NCBI RefSeq assembly: GCF_963169125.1
Contig: NC_084800.1
Location: 141,294,397-141,358,396 of the forward strand
Length of the DNA: 64,000 nt
Direction: 5' to 3'
From: Humulus lupulus
Taxonomy: Eukaryota > Streptophyta > Magnoliopsida > Rosales > Cannabaceae
The translations under genes and the position numbers were made by a program. Each line of letters begins with the position of its first letter. The stretch's first letter is position 1. This document shows positions 19,994-31,639 of this stretch, in pieces. The notes under the pieces are model-generated. The model ran no database searches. It saw only the letters and a program-made list of their open reading frames with translations, and was not told where the DNA came from.

Positions 19994-22318
19994 TGTAACG
20001 CCCTGGATAGCCAAGACCGTTACACTGTGTGTTTATAAGGTGCCAGACTTGCTAATCAAGTTATTTAAGTAAAATCGTGTTACTGAAACAGTGGAGGAAC
20101 TAGGGTTAAAAGTGTTTTGGTCTCAAAAGTTATATTTTCATTACTAGGCATTGTTTATTTACATGGGATCCCAAAAACGACAGTTTAAAAGCCATTTACA
20201 AAAGTTACAAAGTTTAAATACACTGACTGGCCATACTAAGGCAAAAACGAGCAGTTAGATAGTCCTTGTCCTGGTCCACTCCTCGATCGTGGTGATCGAA
20301 CAGCTAGTTATGTACATTTCACCTTGAAGCTCTCCACCTCGGGCTTGGTCCAGCCTGCCCTTGCCTTAACCTGCACCACGTAGCACCCGTGAGCCAAGGC
20401 CCAGCAAGAAAGCATGATAACATAGTAAGATCAGCAACACTTAGCAAATATTTCACAATGCTCAACCAAGAATTCAACATCTCATACATTTATCCAATCA
20501 GTAATAGCAGTTGTCATCCAGACAGTCAATCAACTATAACCATAGTGCAATATTCACGTTCATAACTAATAGATTGTCATACCCATCAAATAACATTCAG
20601 GGTTGGCGCCCTTAGTCGCACCCTCTAGTTGGCACACTGTCTTCGGCTCAATAGAGCCGCCCCCAGTGTAATACTCACTGACTCTGGCCAGCTTAACCAA
20701 GCTCAGTGATAAACAAGCTGCCTCAGCTCCCAGTGGCTGAGCCGCGCCCCAGTGCGCAAATAATGATTCCGACACCCTTAGGCCGGTAATCGCATGTCCC
20801 ATGGCGTAATAACACCATCTCACGACATGATAAACAAATATAGGGAACTCTTAGTCCCATCGTGTCCACATGATTATTCATATTCACATAATAATGCATA
20901 CAAACATAGGGAACACTTAGTCCCAACCTAACCACATACTCAGGTGCAGCTTTCTTACCTTTCAATTTACTGGTTCCCGATGCCACGTAGCCACAAGCAC
21001 GGTCCTCTACCCCGAGCCTCTCCAAAGTCCTAATCACAACACAAACATAATATTCTTTGTCATTAACCAATCCAAGACTACCTTCCCGGTACCTAACCCA
21101 CACTCTCGGAACCCCCAAAACCTTAGAACAACACCCCGGAGACATCCCCCAAACCCCCGGAGCAAAGGCCAAAAATTGCAAAATATAACACCCTGAAATT
21201 TGCCTTGTGCCGCGGCACCACATTCCTTGTGCCGCGGCACCCAACACCAGAGACCCCTAGGCCGCGGCAAGCAAAAGCTGTGCCGCGGCACACCATCGCA
21301 GACCCAGATTTCTGGGTTTTCCTTCGCGTTTTTCCCGAGCCTAACTCACTCCAACTCACCCCAAACTCCATCCTAAGTCCCAAAATTAACTCTAAACCCT
21401 TAATAAACCTCACAACAACCCAAAAACATCATGCCCAAGCTCACTCACACCTTCAATCCTAAAATCCACTCTTGAATTTCACACTTAACAACTCAAACCA
21501 GAAAATTAAGAACAGCTTGAACTCAAACACAAACCACACTCCAAACTCCCTATACCTTAACAGAAACAAGCCTAATAATCACACAGAAACCTTACCTTGA
21601 GTGGTGAGTCCAACCTCCAGCTCTAAACCTCCTTCCCCCTTGATTTCCCAATTCTGAGTTCATACAAAACCAGCCACCAATTTGTTTCAATTCACACTTA
21701 TCAACCAAAAATCAGACTTGAAACTTAGATATACCATAACCAAAATCTTACCTCTGAGTATTCTTGGTCTAAGCTTGCTTGACAACTTCAATCACTCCTT
21801 AATTCTCCTTCCAAGAGCTAAATTCAGCTTCTCCCTTCCATCTTCGTTTTGCTCCTCTAGGTCTCCAACATTCAGCATAAAGCCCCTTTCTCCAAGTGTT
21901 ATACGTATTGTATTTTCCTTCAGCTCTTACTCATCTATTCCCTGCCAAAAGACTAATTTAACCCTCCATTTATATCCTTTACTAACTAGACCTCAAGGGC
22001 ATACCTGTCCTTTCATCACCTTTGCAATTCTACCACTTTCCCATAAAACCTGTTACTCTCTATGGTTACTAACAGTTACGCAGTTTACCAAATCACCAGT
22101 TACCATTATCTAGTTTTCTAGGACCGTCCCGGCACGTGCATCACATTTGTATCACAGCACCCACACAGTACAATTCACATATCATAATTATCACATAATA
22201 TAATTCACATATCATATAACATGCTTAAAATCATAATCATCACACATAATTCTCATCATGCCCTCCCGGCACACTAATCAAAGCCCTTAAGCCTTATTAG
22301 TGAATTTGGGTCGTTACA
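19994..22318 (-). repeat. 5' LTR of element L
   Basis: 2325 bp, the same length as the 3' LTR, offset by exactly 6558 bp throughout, with two substitutions seen by eye. It carries the same conserved core (20357-20411) and palindrome cluster. Confidence 0.93.
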
Positions 22319-22751
22319 GCAACCCCCCGTTGCAGCTGACTTGTGGGCGAGGTGTTGGCCCTCTAGCGAGGTTGGCGCGCAGAGACGCGAGGCTGGGCCT
22401 CGCGTTTGCGCACGCGGAGGAGCGAGGCGGGGGCCTCGCGTGGGCGCGTTGTTGAGCAAGGTGGGGCCCGCGTGGGGGCGCTGTGGAGCAAGGCAGGGTC
22501 CTTTCGTGGGCGCGCTGTTTGAGCGAGGCGGGGCTCGCGTGGGCGCGCTGTGGAGCGAGGCGGGGGCCTCGCGCGGGGCATGCGGAGGAGTGAGGCTGGG
22601 CCTTGCGTGACCCCTCGGATCTCCTGATGCATCTTTATTAAGGCCTCCTATGAGACATGGGTTGAGGGAAAAATATTGGGTTGCTTGGACTGCCTGAGGC
22701 TAATGTGGGTAGACTTCCACATTTTCCCTTGGTGGAATTTGATCATCCACA
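22319..22751 (-). repeat. 5' LTR of Tat A, part 2, with minisatellite
   Basis: This resumes with the GCAAC duplication of L and then the GC-rich minisatellite (about seven 33-bp units, 22399-22615). It ends in the same 130-bp tail as the 3' LTR and finishes ATCATCCACA at 22751. Confidence 0.87.
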
Positions 22752-23434
22752 CAACGTTTATCACCTATAAACTAGCTCAAAACTACCTTAAATTTCAAAA
22801 TTCATACTTATGCTAACAACCCCAAAAACCTTACTATTGGTATTAAATGATCAAATCAAAGGTACATAGCAGAATATATGGACCCATTTTAATAATTATT
22901 AATACCATCCAGGATCATACACATATATAAATATTAGATCACATACAAATAGATCAGGGATTACCTCTTGTAGCCTATCAAGTGTCCTTGAGTATTTTTA
23001 TATAAATCAACGATCTTCCTATCATGTGTTCTGAGATCTCACACACTGATCTTCCAGACAAATCCCCAAACACACAAGGACATGTGTGGGCACATAGGAT
23101 TAAAAAGTTTGATTTATGTGACTCCGTAGATGTACTCAACACATGAGATCTAGAGAATGTTTAGAATAGTTTTTAGATTTAGAGAAAACTGTCGATTTAG
23201 AGAGAGTCTAATCATCAAGCATTCTCCTGAGTATCACGTATATCAGATTTATAAAGATATTTAATCTAATTAAATAATCTTTATTTAATTAAAATATAAT
23301 TCAATTTGAAATTAATTTGATATTTTTATTTAATTATTTATTTAAATCATGTTTGAAAAGAATAACTAAATAATTGATTAAACAAAATTATTTGAAATTC
23401 AAAATTCAAATCTCAGGGATAAAAATTTATGATG
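22752..23434 (-). mobile_element. End of host LTR X, then probable 3' LTR of copia element M
   Basis: The first approximately 60 bp follow on from 4568 if element A is removed. From about 22811 (TGCTAACAAC) the sequence is AT-rich. Read on the minus strand it resembles the end region of the copia LTR at 24620-26611, with a GAAGATC...GATAGG...AAGAGGTAATCC arrangement. It lies directly downstream of the copia RNase H, so it is probably that element's 3' LTR. The exact LTR ends are not determined. Confidence 0.45.
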
Positions 23435-24619
23435 CTAGGTGTCACACACTATATGTACAGTGTGTCGCCCAGCCCTATTAGAGTTGCACATGTGACCAAT
23501 GAACAAATTTGCAGGAAGTGTCTTGGTTAATGGGTCAGCCAGGTTCTGTTCCGATGCTATCTTCATAACAATCACAACACCTCGGTGTACAATCTCTCTT
23601 TCTAGATGGTATTTCCTTTCTATATACTTCCCTCTCTTGTGGCTTCTCAATTCTTTAGAATTAGCTACTGCTCCATTGTTGTAACAGTACAGGATTAGTG
23701 GCTAATCCAATCTGAAACAACTTCCAGATCAGTGTAGAACTTCCTCAATCAAACAACCTCCTTAGTTGCTTCACAAGCTGCTATGTATTTACCTTCCATG
23801 GTTGAACCAGCTATGCTGAATTGCTTAATGCTTCTCCAGACAACAGCTCCTCCACCAAGATTGAACACTGACCCATATTTTGATTTTCGACTATCTTTGT
23901 CTGATTGGAAATCGGAATCAGTGTATCCAATAAGGTTTAGCTCATCCCCTGAATATACCAGCATATAGTCTCTCATTCTCCTAAGATACTTGAGAATGTG
24001 CTTTACTGCAATCTAGTGTTCCAAACCATGATTTGATTGATAACGACTTACAATCCCAACCGCATAACATATGTCGGGCCTAGTTCACAACATAACATAC
24101 ATCAGACTCCCAACTACTGAAGCCTAGGGATACTTTCTCTTGAGGAGTCTTGGGAAATTGTTCCTTGGAGAGAGTGATTCCATGTCTGGTCGGTAATTGA
24201 CCTTTCTTGGAATTCTCCAAAGAGAATCTTTTAAGCACCTTATCTATATAATTAGCCTGAGAAAATGCCAAGAGCTTGTTCTTCCTATCCGTTAGGATTT
24301 GGATTCCCTCGCCCAAATCTTTCATTTGGAACTTTTTCAGCTAACCACTTCTTTATGTTTGACAATGTTTGTAGATTGTACCCAATGAGAAAAATGTCAT
24401 CAACGTAAAGAACTAAGAAAACGACCACTTTTCCTTTGGTGTATTTATACAGACATGCTTCGTCAACATTCTGTTAGAAGCCATATGTTTTAATTGTTTC
24501 ATCAAAAGTGATATTTCAAGATCTAGATGCTTGCTTTAATACATAAATGGATAATAGCAACTTGCACACCTTTTGATCTTCCCCTTTCTTTATGAACCCT
24601 TCTGGTTGTACCATATAGA
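23435..24619 (-). pseudogene. Copia element M pol, RT C-terminal half and RNase H
   Basis: This is the 3' part of a Ty1/copia polyprotein with several frameshifts. Moving leftward: YVDDIFLIGYNLQTLSNIKK (about 24420-24350, intact YVDD catalytic motif), the RT thumb region (24080-24325), RNase H with YTDSDFQSDKDSRKS (23749-23976), and the terminal ADPLTK motif (23435-23650). It is separated from the front half by a solo LTR at 24620-26611. Reverse transcriptase and RNase H would copy element RNA to DNA in particles. The frameshifts make this copy inactive. Confidence 0.85.
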
Positions 24620-24910
24620 TGTTAGGGTTTTATGCCCTAATTAAAACTCAATTTCTTTGTAATCTCATTTTATTATCAATAAAAGAGTAGAAATCATTTT
24701 TTGACTTGGTCAATCACTTTGCTCACATGTTTTATTTTCATGATTATTTGTTTAATATAAACTTCTATTAAATCCCGAGCATATAGCTAATCGTATTTAT
24801 AGTGACATAATCATAGTGGAATATAAATATGATTATATGATCAAAATAAGTTAGTCCTAAGATTAGTGAGTGCACAAAATTTACACTGACTTGCCAATCT
24901 ATGATATGAT

Positions 24911-25176
24911 CTACTTACACATTGTGGTGTTATGTTCTTTCCAGAACATTGGAAAAGTAGATATGATCGGATGTATTTGTTACATCAGACAAGACCGATA
25001 TTGACAGTTGATAAGATAAGTAAACATACTGTTATTATCTATTCTACTTACACATTGTGGTGTTATGTTCTTTCCAGAACATTGGAAAAGTAGATATGAT
25101 CGGATGTATTTGTTACATCAGACAAGACCGATATTGACAGTTGATAAGATAAGTAAACATACTGTTATTATCTATT
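24911..25176 (+). repeat. 133-bp tandem duplication in LTR N
   Basis: Two adjacent, apparently identical copies begin CTACTTACACATTGTGGTG at 24911 and 25044. Confidence 0.85.
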
Positions 25177-26169
25177 CTAGTCATATCATATAGTTGACCA
25201 TAGGTCAATTCAATCTCAATTCTGAATGGTTAGTATTCTAACTGGTTGTATGATTTGAGTTCTTTGACTTGTTCGTTACCAGCTTACCCTACAGACTAGC
25301 CCATACTTACATCTTGGGAACTCGGTAGTATAATTGAGGGGGAGTGTTAATCATAGATATGAACATATATAGCTTCTGATGAAGAAGTGAAACGATGGTT
25401 TCCTTTTAGTTTGGTTCAAGGTGTTAAATGATAGAGATCTCATTTCAGTAATTAAATTAGTTTACTGAAATATCATTTACAAGGAACTAAGTGTTTTAAG
25501 GATAAAATACAATGAGGGGTAAAATCGTATTTTAGTCCTATCTCATTGTAGACCATCTATAGAGGATTGAGTGGCAATTGTGGTTGTAACAATGGATAAT
25601 TAATAGCGTACCTATATTTGTTATAGAGTGTTCTATGGATTCAAGAGTGCAATTCTGATTCTATACTAGAGTCACGAGGAATTAATAAGTTAGTAAATTT
25701 ATTTGTTAGATTTATGATAACTTATTGGAGCTTGATTTCATAGGCCCATGGTCCCCGTTGTACCTTGGATAAAATCATCTAGATAGTCTCAATTAATTAA
25801 TTTAATTATCAATTGGAATTATTAAAGTTGACTAGGTCAATTTTGGATAGTTTCACAGAGTTATGTAATTTTGAGAAGAAAAGAGAAACTGGGGCATATT
25901 TATTAATTAAGATAAATTGGTATCTAAATTAATAAATAAATTTGAATCAAAGTTAAAATTATAAATAATTAATTTGATAAAGGATTTAAATAATTATTTA
26001 ATTAATTAAATCAAAAGAAAATAATACAAGCCTTGATTTTAAGTCCAATGGGCTTATAATCAAATGGGAAATTTCACAGGCCTAAAGCCCATGATAATTT
26101 TGACCTAGGGCTATTAATTGGCTATTATTTTATTGATTTTTTAATTAAATTAAATTGCCTAATTGAGTC

Positions 26170-26178
26170 TATAAAAGG
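26170..26178 (+). promoter_or_regulatory. TATA box of copia LTR N
   Basis: TATAAAAGG lies about 440 bp before the LTR end, in a typical U3/R position, and is followed by a CT-rich leader. Confidence 0.6.
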
Positions 26179-26611
26179 AGTGCTTAGAGAGAAGTCAAAA
26201 CACAAGTTTGACAAGTCACAAGTCAGATTTTCTGATAGGTTTTAGATTCTCTCTAAACACGAGTCCTTTTTTAAGTCTCTTTGTTATTTTCTCTTCTTCT
26301 CTCTGTATCTATCTCATGTGTTGAGAATTTCCCACTCTAGTCTAGGTGATTCTAAGGATACATTCGAAGACCACGAAGAAATTAGAAGATCGGTTCAGTT
26401 TCTTGATAATACTCTGCGACAGAAAGGATACAAGAGTTAGAGAAACTGAAGGAAGGACTCTTTCATTCCGCTGCATATACTGTAAGTATTCTTATCTTTA
26501 TTTCTCTTTGAATTCAATTTTAGAAACATGTTCTACGTTATCTCATATTATTTTTTTTAATATTAGATCTACATGAATATAAATAAAGATCATGTATAAG
26601 TTTTCCTAATA

Positions 26612-28582
26612 ATAGATACTCTCATCAAGATAGCCATTCAGAAATGATTTCTTGATGTCCATTTTCCATATCTCATAATCATTGGCAGCCGTTATGGATA
26701 AGAGGATAAGAATGGATTTGTGCACGGCCATAGGAGAAATGTTTCTTCATAATCAGCACCGTCTCTTTGAGTGTAACCATTGGCTACAAGCCTCGCTTTG
26801 AAAGTTTCTACTTTCCCATCTACACCTCTTTTCTTCTTGTATATCCACTTACACCCTATGGACTTGACATCTTCAGGCGGATCCGCATGTTCCTAGACAT
26901 GATTTGAATACATCAATTCCATTTCTTGGTTCATGGCTTCTTGCCATTTCTCCTTTCCAGGATCATCCATTGCCTTTTTAAAGGTTAATGGATTGTCCTT
27001 GTCTGTATCATAAACAAGGACATGTTCCTCATGTTCGTAGCGAACAAGTTGTCTCACAATCCTCCCACTATGACGTTGCACTGGGGTTTCTTTTCTAGGA
27101 ATCATGGTTTCCTCAGTTTGTCGTTCATCATTTAATGATGAAGATGATTGTGATGGAATCTTATCAGCTAAGAGATCCTCCAATATTACCTTGCTCCAAG
27201 GTTTATAGCTATTCATATAGTCATGTTCAAGGAAGGTCGCATTGGTGGAAACAAATACCTTTTGATCCTTGGGACTATAAAAATAACCACCTCTTGTTTT
27301 TGGAGCATAGCCAACATAAATGCACACTTCTGACCTTGATTCAAGTTTCCCTGATTTAGGTCTAAGAACATGAGCAGGACAACCCCAAATGCAAAAATGG
27401 TGCAATCTAGGTTTGCTTCCATTCCACAGTTCCAGTGGCATTTTGCTAATGGTCTTAGATGGGACTACATTCAAAATATACAGCGTCGTTTGAAGTGCAT
27501 ATACCCATAATGAGAGAGAAAGTAAAGAGTAGCTTAACACTATTTTGTTTCTGGCGTTTCTTCTTTCAGAAACACTATTTTGCTCTGGCGTTCCTAGTGC
27601 TGTGAGTTGGGATAGAATACCATGCTCCAGGAAGAAATCTTTCAATTATAAATCCAAATATTCTCCACCTCAATCAGATTAAAGTGTCTTTAGAGTCTTA
27701 CCTAGCTGTTTCTCAGCATCATCTTTGAATTCTCGAAACTTACCAAAGGTTTCAGATTTCCTAAGCATTAGGTAAGTATGAGCATATCTTGAGTAATCAT
27801 CAATAAAAGTGACAAAATACTCATATCCACCTCTTGCTTGTACATTGATTGGACCACAGAAATTGCTGTGCATAAGCTCCAAAGGTTCTTTGGCTATATT
27901 ACCTTTCGCTGAGAAAGGTCATTTGGTCATTTTTCCTTCCAGACAAGATTCACAAACCGGAAGAGTTCCAACTCTTAGTTCTTTCAAAGTTCCATCTTTT
28001 TTTAACTGGTTTATCCTATCTAAACCTATATGACCAAGTCTAAGATGCCAAAGATATGTGTCATCCTCGTTTGAAACTTTTTGTCTTTTGTTACCTTGCA
28101 GTTTTGCTACTTTAACTAATTATGAATTATTGAGCGTCCGTTCATTTTGTTTGAGCATGTACTGTCAATTATTATGTTCTGCATGACATATTTTGAAACC
28201 ATTCTTTAAAATAACAATCACACTATTGCAAAAAGAAATATCAAAAAATTGTTCATGTAACATAGATAAAGAAACTAAGTTTCTAGAAAATCCAGAAATA
28301 ATATACACATTGTTCAAAACTAAATAATTGTTCCCAAAATTTAAACGGACTATTCCATTTGCTCTTTCTGAAACAAACGCTCCACTTCCAACTCGCATGG
28401 TCACATCGCCATCTGCCAACTCCCTTGATGACTCACGTATCTCCATGGAAGAAAAACATGGTTAGTGGCTCTTGAATCTAAAACCCAAGATGACATATCA
28501 TCTTCCACTACACAAGCTTCAAGTACAAGCAAATCATATTTATTTTTCTTTTTCAGCTAAGAGAGATACTTCTTCCAGTTTT
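26612..28582 (-). pseudogene. Copia element M, protease to RT N-terminal half
   Basis: This is the front of the copia polyprotein in several frames. Starting at the right (28582) it begins just behind the gag zinc knuckle. Then come protease WVLDSRATNHVF (28450-28490; the usual DSGATNH has Gly changed to Arg), the GAG-pre-integrase segment (28165-28446), the integrase core (27679-27882, YFVTFIDDYSRYAHTYL), and a stop-ridden SDRGGEY stretch near 27680. The integrase C-terminal region and RT N-terminus follow (26893-27645), then DIKKSFLNGYLDESI at the LTR N insertion. The right end is truncated at 28582, so gag and the 5' LTR are missing. Stops and the altered protease site show it is dead. Confidence 0.85.
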
Positions 28583-29349
28583 TGTAATGCCCTGGATAAC
28601 CAAGACCGTTACACTATGTATTTGAAATAGTGAAAGACTTGCTAATCAAGTCATTTGAATAAAAATGTGATCCTAAAGTCATAATCAAGTTAGGGTTAAA
28701 AGATTTTGATCATAAACGGTTAATTTTCATTCAAATAGATGTTTGGTACATGAGATCCCAAAAACAAGGTTTAAAAGAAAATTTACAAACTCTCAAAAGT
28801 TATATACAATCAGAGGCCACTCTAATGGCAAAATACACATTTCAGGATTTTGTCCCTATACAATCCCTCGGTCGTGGCAGACGAGCATCTAACAATGTAC
28901 ACCTCGCCACCAGAGCTCTCCAACTCATGGTTGATCCATCTTACCCTTGCCTTTACCTGCACCATATAGCACCTGTGAGTCGAGGCCCAACAAGAAAACC
29001 GTAACAACATAACATAATCAATGATGATAATCACATAAATCACAAGACATTTAACCAGATATTAACCAAGCTATAGCATCAAGCTAACAACAATACACAT
29101 CTATATTCAATAGTTTATCTCAATCAACACACAATACCCAGGGTTGACGCCCTTAGGCCGTACCCTCTATTTAATCCATTGCTCTGACTCGCTTAGGTAA
29201 AGTCCAATTTTATCTAGCTAACCCCAGCTCACAGTGGCCAAGCCGCGTCTTGTGCGCAAATTATCAGCCCCAACTCTCTTAGGTCGTTCATTTCATTCTC
29301 ACATGGAATTATCACAGTCATACAACAAATGTATTCAAATACAGGGATG
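28583..29349 (-). mobile_element. Truncated minus-strand Tekay-type LTR fragment
   Basis: It starts TGTAATGCCC (an LTR 3' terminus reversed) and shows GGGATCCCA-type and core sequences (28945-28999) in minus orientation. It stops near 29349, where a plus-strand LTR begins in mid-sequence. It is only about 75-80 percent like the adjoining LTR, so it is a separate subfamily. No matching duplication of the left flank GTTTT was found. Confidence 0.75.
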
Positions 29350-29353
29350 TTTG

Positions 29354-31236
29354 AGCTTAGGGGTATTTTGGGAACTTCGAATATATCTTGGGGTTTATTG
29401 GGTTACAAGTGAGTTTTTGGTAATTAGTTGGGCATGACGGAATTAATTGGCAATTGGTAGGATGACTCAAGGAAATAGCGAGAATTGGAGGGCAAAATGA
29501 CCATTTTGCCCTTAAGGGCAAATAAGAGGTTAAGTTGGGAAGTTGGGACTTTTTGGTCAAAGGATAAGCTTAATATGATTTAGGAAAAACAAACAGAACT
29601 TACCTGATAACTATAGAACTCTCCCTCTCCCACCATAACATTTTCTCTTTCCCTCTCTAGAACTAAAGGGGAAATTATGAGATTTGAAGGAGAAAAGCCA
29701 GGGATTCAAGCTGGGAATTAAACTAAAGGTAGCTGGGAAATTAAAGCTAGGCATCTGATTAACTTTTGAGGATCTAAGCTATGAATATAGGTAAGATTTC
29801 AGTCCTAATCTGCTGAATTTTGCTAAATCATTGTTGAGTTTAGAGATTATATAAATTCAGGGTTTTAGCTAATTTTGGGTGTTTAATAGGTGTAAGAATT
29901 GGTTTATAGGCTAGTAATGATGTCTAGGTTGTAAGGATGAAATTCAAGGTTAAATTCTAAGTTTGGATGAAGGTTTGGGTTGGATTTTAAGGTCAAGGCT
30001 TGAGGGAAACACTGAAAATCAGAGGGAATTTCTGGGTCTGGAGCCTTGGGGTGAGACCCTGTTCTTTAGGCGTCGCGACCCGCATGCTTGAATAGGTTGG
30101 ACGCCTCTATTCGCCAAGTGCGCTACGACCTAGAGGGTGCAAGTCGCAGCCCATGCACTCCAGTAGGGAGGGCCTGGCCTCTGTCTAAGGGGCAGGCCGC
30201 GACCCTTAAGGGAAAGTCGCGGCCCTAAATAGGAAATAAATGGCAGGTAAGGTTTTAGGCTCTGGGATTCAAACTTAAGGGCTCGGGACGAATTCTACTA
30301 CCCGGTTTAGTAGAATTAGAGGTCCTGGAGGCTGGTATTTATTTCCTAAACATTCATTTGGATTAGAAATTGATTGTTACCCATTGTTATTGTGACTAGG
30401 ATTATCGTTGAGGCTCAGGACTGAGGATCGTGCTCGAGACCGCTCTTTATTTGCTCATAATTCGAGGTAAGAAAACTACACTGATGTGGTTGTGAACAGG
30501 ACTGAGGTTCACAGTAATTGAATATATGTACTCTGTGATTATATGGTTGTTATGTGTTATATTAAAGTACAACCTAAGGGTGTCAGGACTGATGATAAGC
30601 GTACTGAAAGTAGTTCTGCCTAAGCGAGCTGGGATCAGCTAGATAGACAGAGGGCTCGGCCTAAGGGTGCCGACCCTGAACATTTGTATTACTGACTGAG
30701 ATTGTGCTTGAGAGAATATGTTTACCATTATTTAGCTTAATGCTTGTACTCTGTTAATTAATTGAACTAGTTGGATTAAAGTTGATTAAATGTTATTGTT
30801 GTTATATGTGTTTGATGTTTATGGTTTTTTTGCTGGGCCTTGGCTCACAGGTGCTTCTTGGTGTAGGTAAAGGTGATGGGAAATTGGACCAACAATGAGT
30901 TGGAGAGCTCTGGGGCAGAATGTACATCGTCAGCTACTCGACCGCCACGACCGAGGGAAAGTTACAAGAATAGAGCTCTAAATTGTATTTTTCCATTAGA
31001 CTTGCTTTTGTTGTAAACACTTTTGGTAGTTGTATTTACCACTTATACCTTTTTTTTGGGATCCCATGTATCAAACATTTGTTTTAATGAAAATTAACCT
31101 TTTATGATCAAAATCTTTTAACCCTAACCTACTAGTTGACTTTAGGATCACATTTACGTCCAAATGACTTGATTAGCAAGTCTTGCACTATTTTAAAATA
31201 CACAGTGTAACGATCTTGGTTATCTAGGGCATTACA
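29354..31236 (+). repeat. 5' LTR of chromovirus C, 5'-truncated
   Basis: It aligns to 36586 onward in the 3' LTR, beginning AGCTTAGGGGTATTTTGGG, and ends GGGCATTACA. The conserved core is at 30829-30885 and GGGATCCCA near 31059. Confidence 0.85.
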
Positions 31237-31239
31237 ACT

Positions 31240-31251
31240 TGGTATCAGAGC
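31240..31251 (+). other. Primer-binding site of chromovirus C
   Basis: TGGTATCAGAGC lies three bases after the LTR end and is the initiator tRNA-Met complement. Confidence 0.92.
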
Positions 31252-31639
31252 GGTCTAGGTTTAAGGGTTCCTAAAGACTGGCTGGGTATGTACACTCGCC
31301 GCTAAAGACAAGCTCAACTCAGGGTTTGGTAACTATATATATGTGATTGTATGCTTAAATGTTTAAATGCACTATAAATGCTTTATTTGCTTGATTAATA
31401 GAAAGCATGAGATATACTGATAGGGCCTGGCCCTTGACTGCTATGTGGATATGATGAGGCATGCTTATTAGCATTGCAACTGTATGTGAATAAATGCTTG
31501 TTTGCATTTTGATTACATATGTTGGTTGAGTTTCGATATTGGACCATGGAAAGAATGTGTACCTGTCATCATTGCCTGACTGCTAAGTCGTTGAATGCAG
31601 ATAAACTTGGATAGTTATGCGTCCAAGGTGATCAATATT

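Larger units (their letters stand above)
13436..22318 (-). mobile_element. Young non-coding LTR element L (LARD-like, Tekay-derived)
   Basis: The 8883-bp element has two 2325-bp LTRs (13436-15760 and 19994-22318), a perfect GCAAC duplication (13431-13435 and 22319-22323), a polypurine tract next to the left LTR and an initiator-Met primer site next to the right LTR. By eye the LTRs differ at only two positions (near 13774/20332 and 14212/20770). The 4.2-kb interior holds no gag or pol frame. Its two ends match the equivalent parts of autonomous Tekay element C: the primer-site side and the AATTTCGAGGACGAAATTCT phrase before the polypurine tract. It must have been moved by proteins supplied in trans. 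Confidence 0.92.
4569..22751 (-). mobile_element. Tat-lineage gypsy element A, pol-less, with antisense ORF
   Basis: The element reads on the minus strand: 5' LTR (22751 to 12769, split by element L), primer-binding region, gag-protease (12485-10206), tandem repeats, a spliced ORF on the opposite strand (6208-8656), polypurine tract, 3' LTR (5614-4569). Its own length without L is about 9.3 kb. The target duplications are CAACA and CAACG (4 of 5 match). No RT, RNase H or integrase is detectable. The order matches Tat element B at the right of the window, except that B keeps pol. The two LTRs differ at about 14 positions in their first 310 bp, so this insertion is far older than L inside it. 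Confidence 0.85.
24620..26611 (+). mobile_element. Solo copia LTR (N)
   Basis: The 1992-bp unit starts TGTTAGGG and ends CCTAATA, a slightly mutated inverted terminus. It is flanked by the 5-bp duplication ATAGA (24615-24619 and 26612-26616). Removing it rejoins copia codons exactly (DESI-Y-MVQPEGF), which proves the insertion. It contains a 133-bp tandem duplication and a TATA box at 26170. No internal coding region remains, so it is a solo LTR. Confidence 0.9.
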
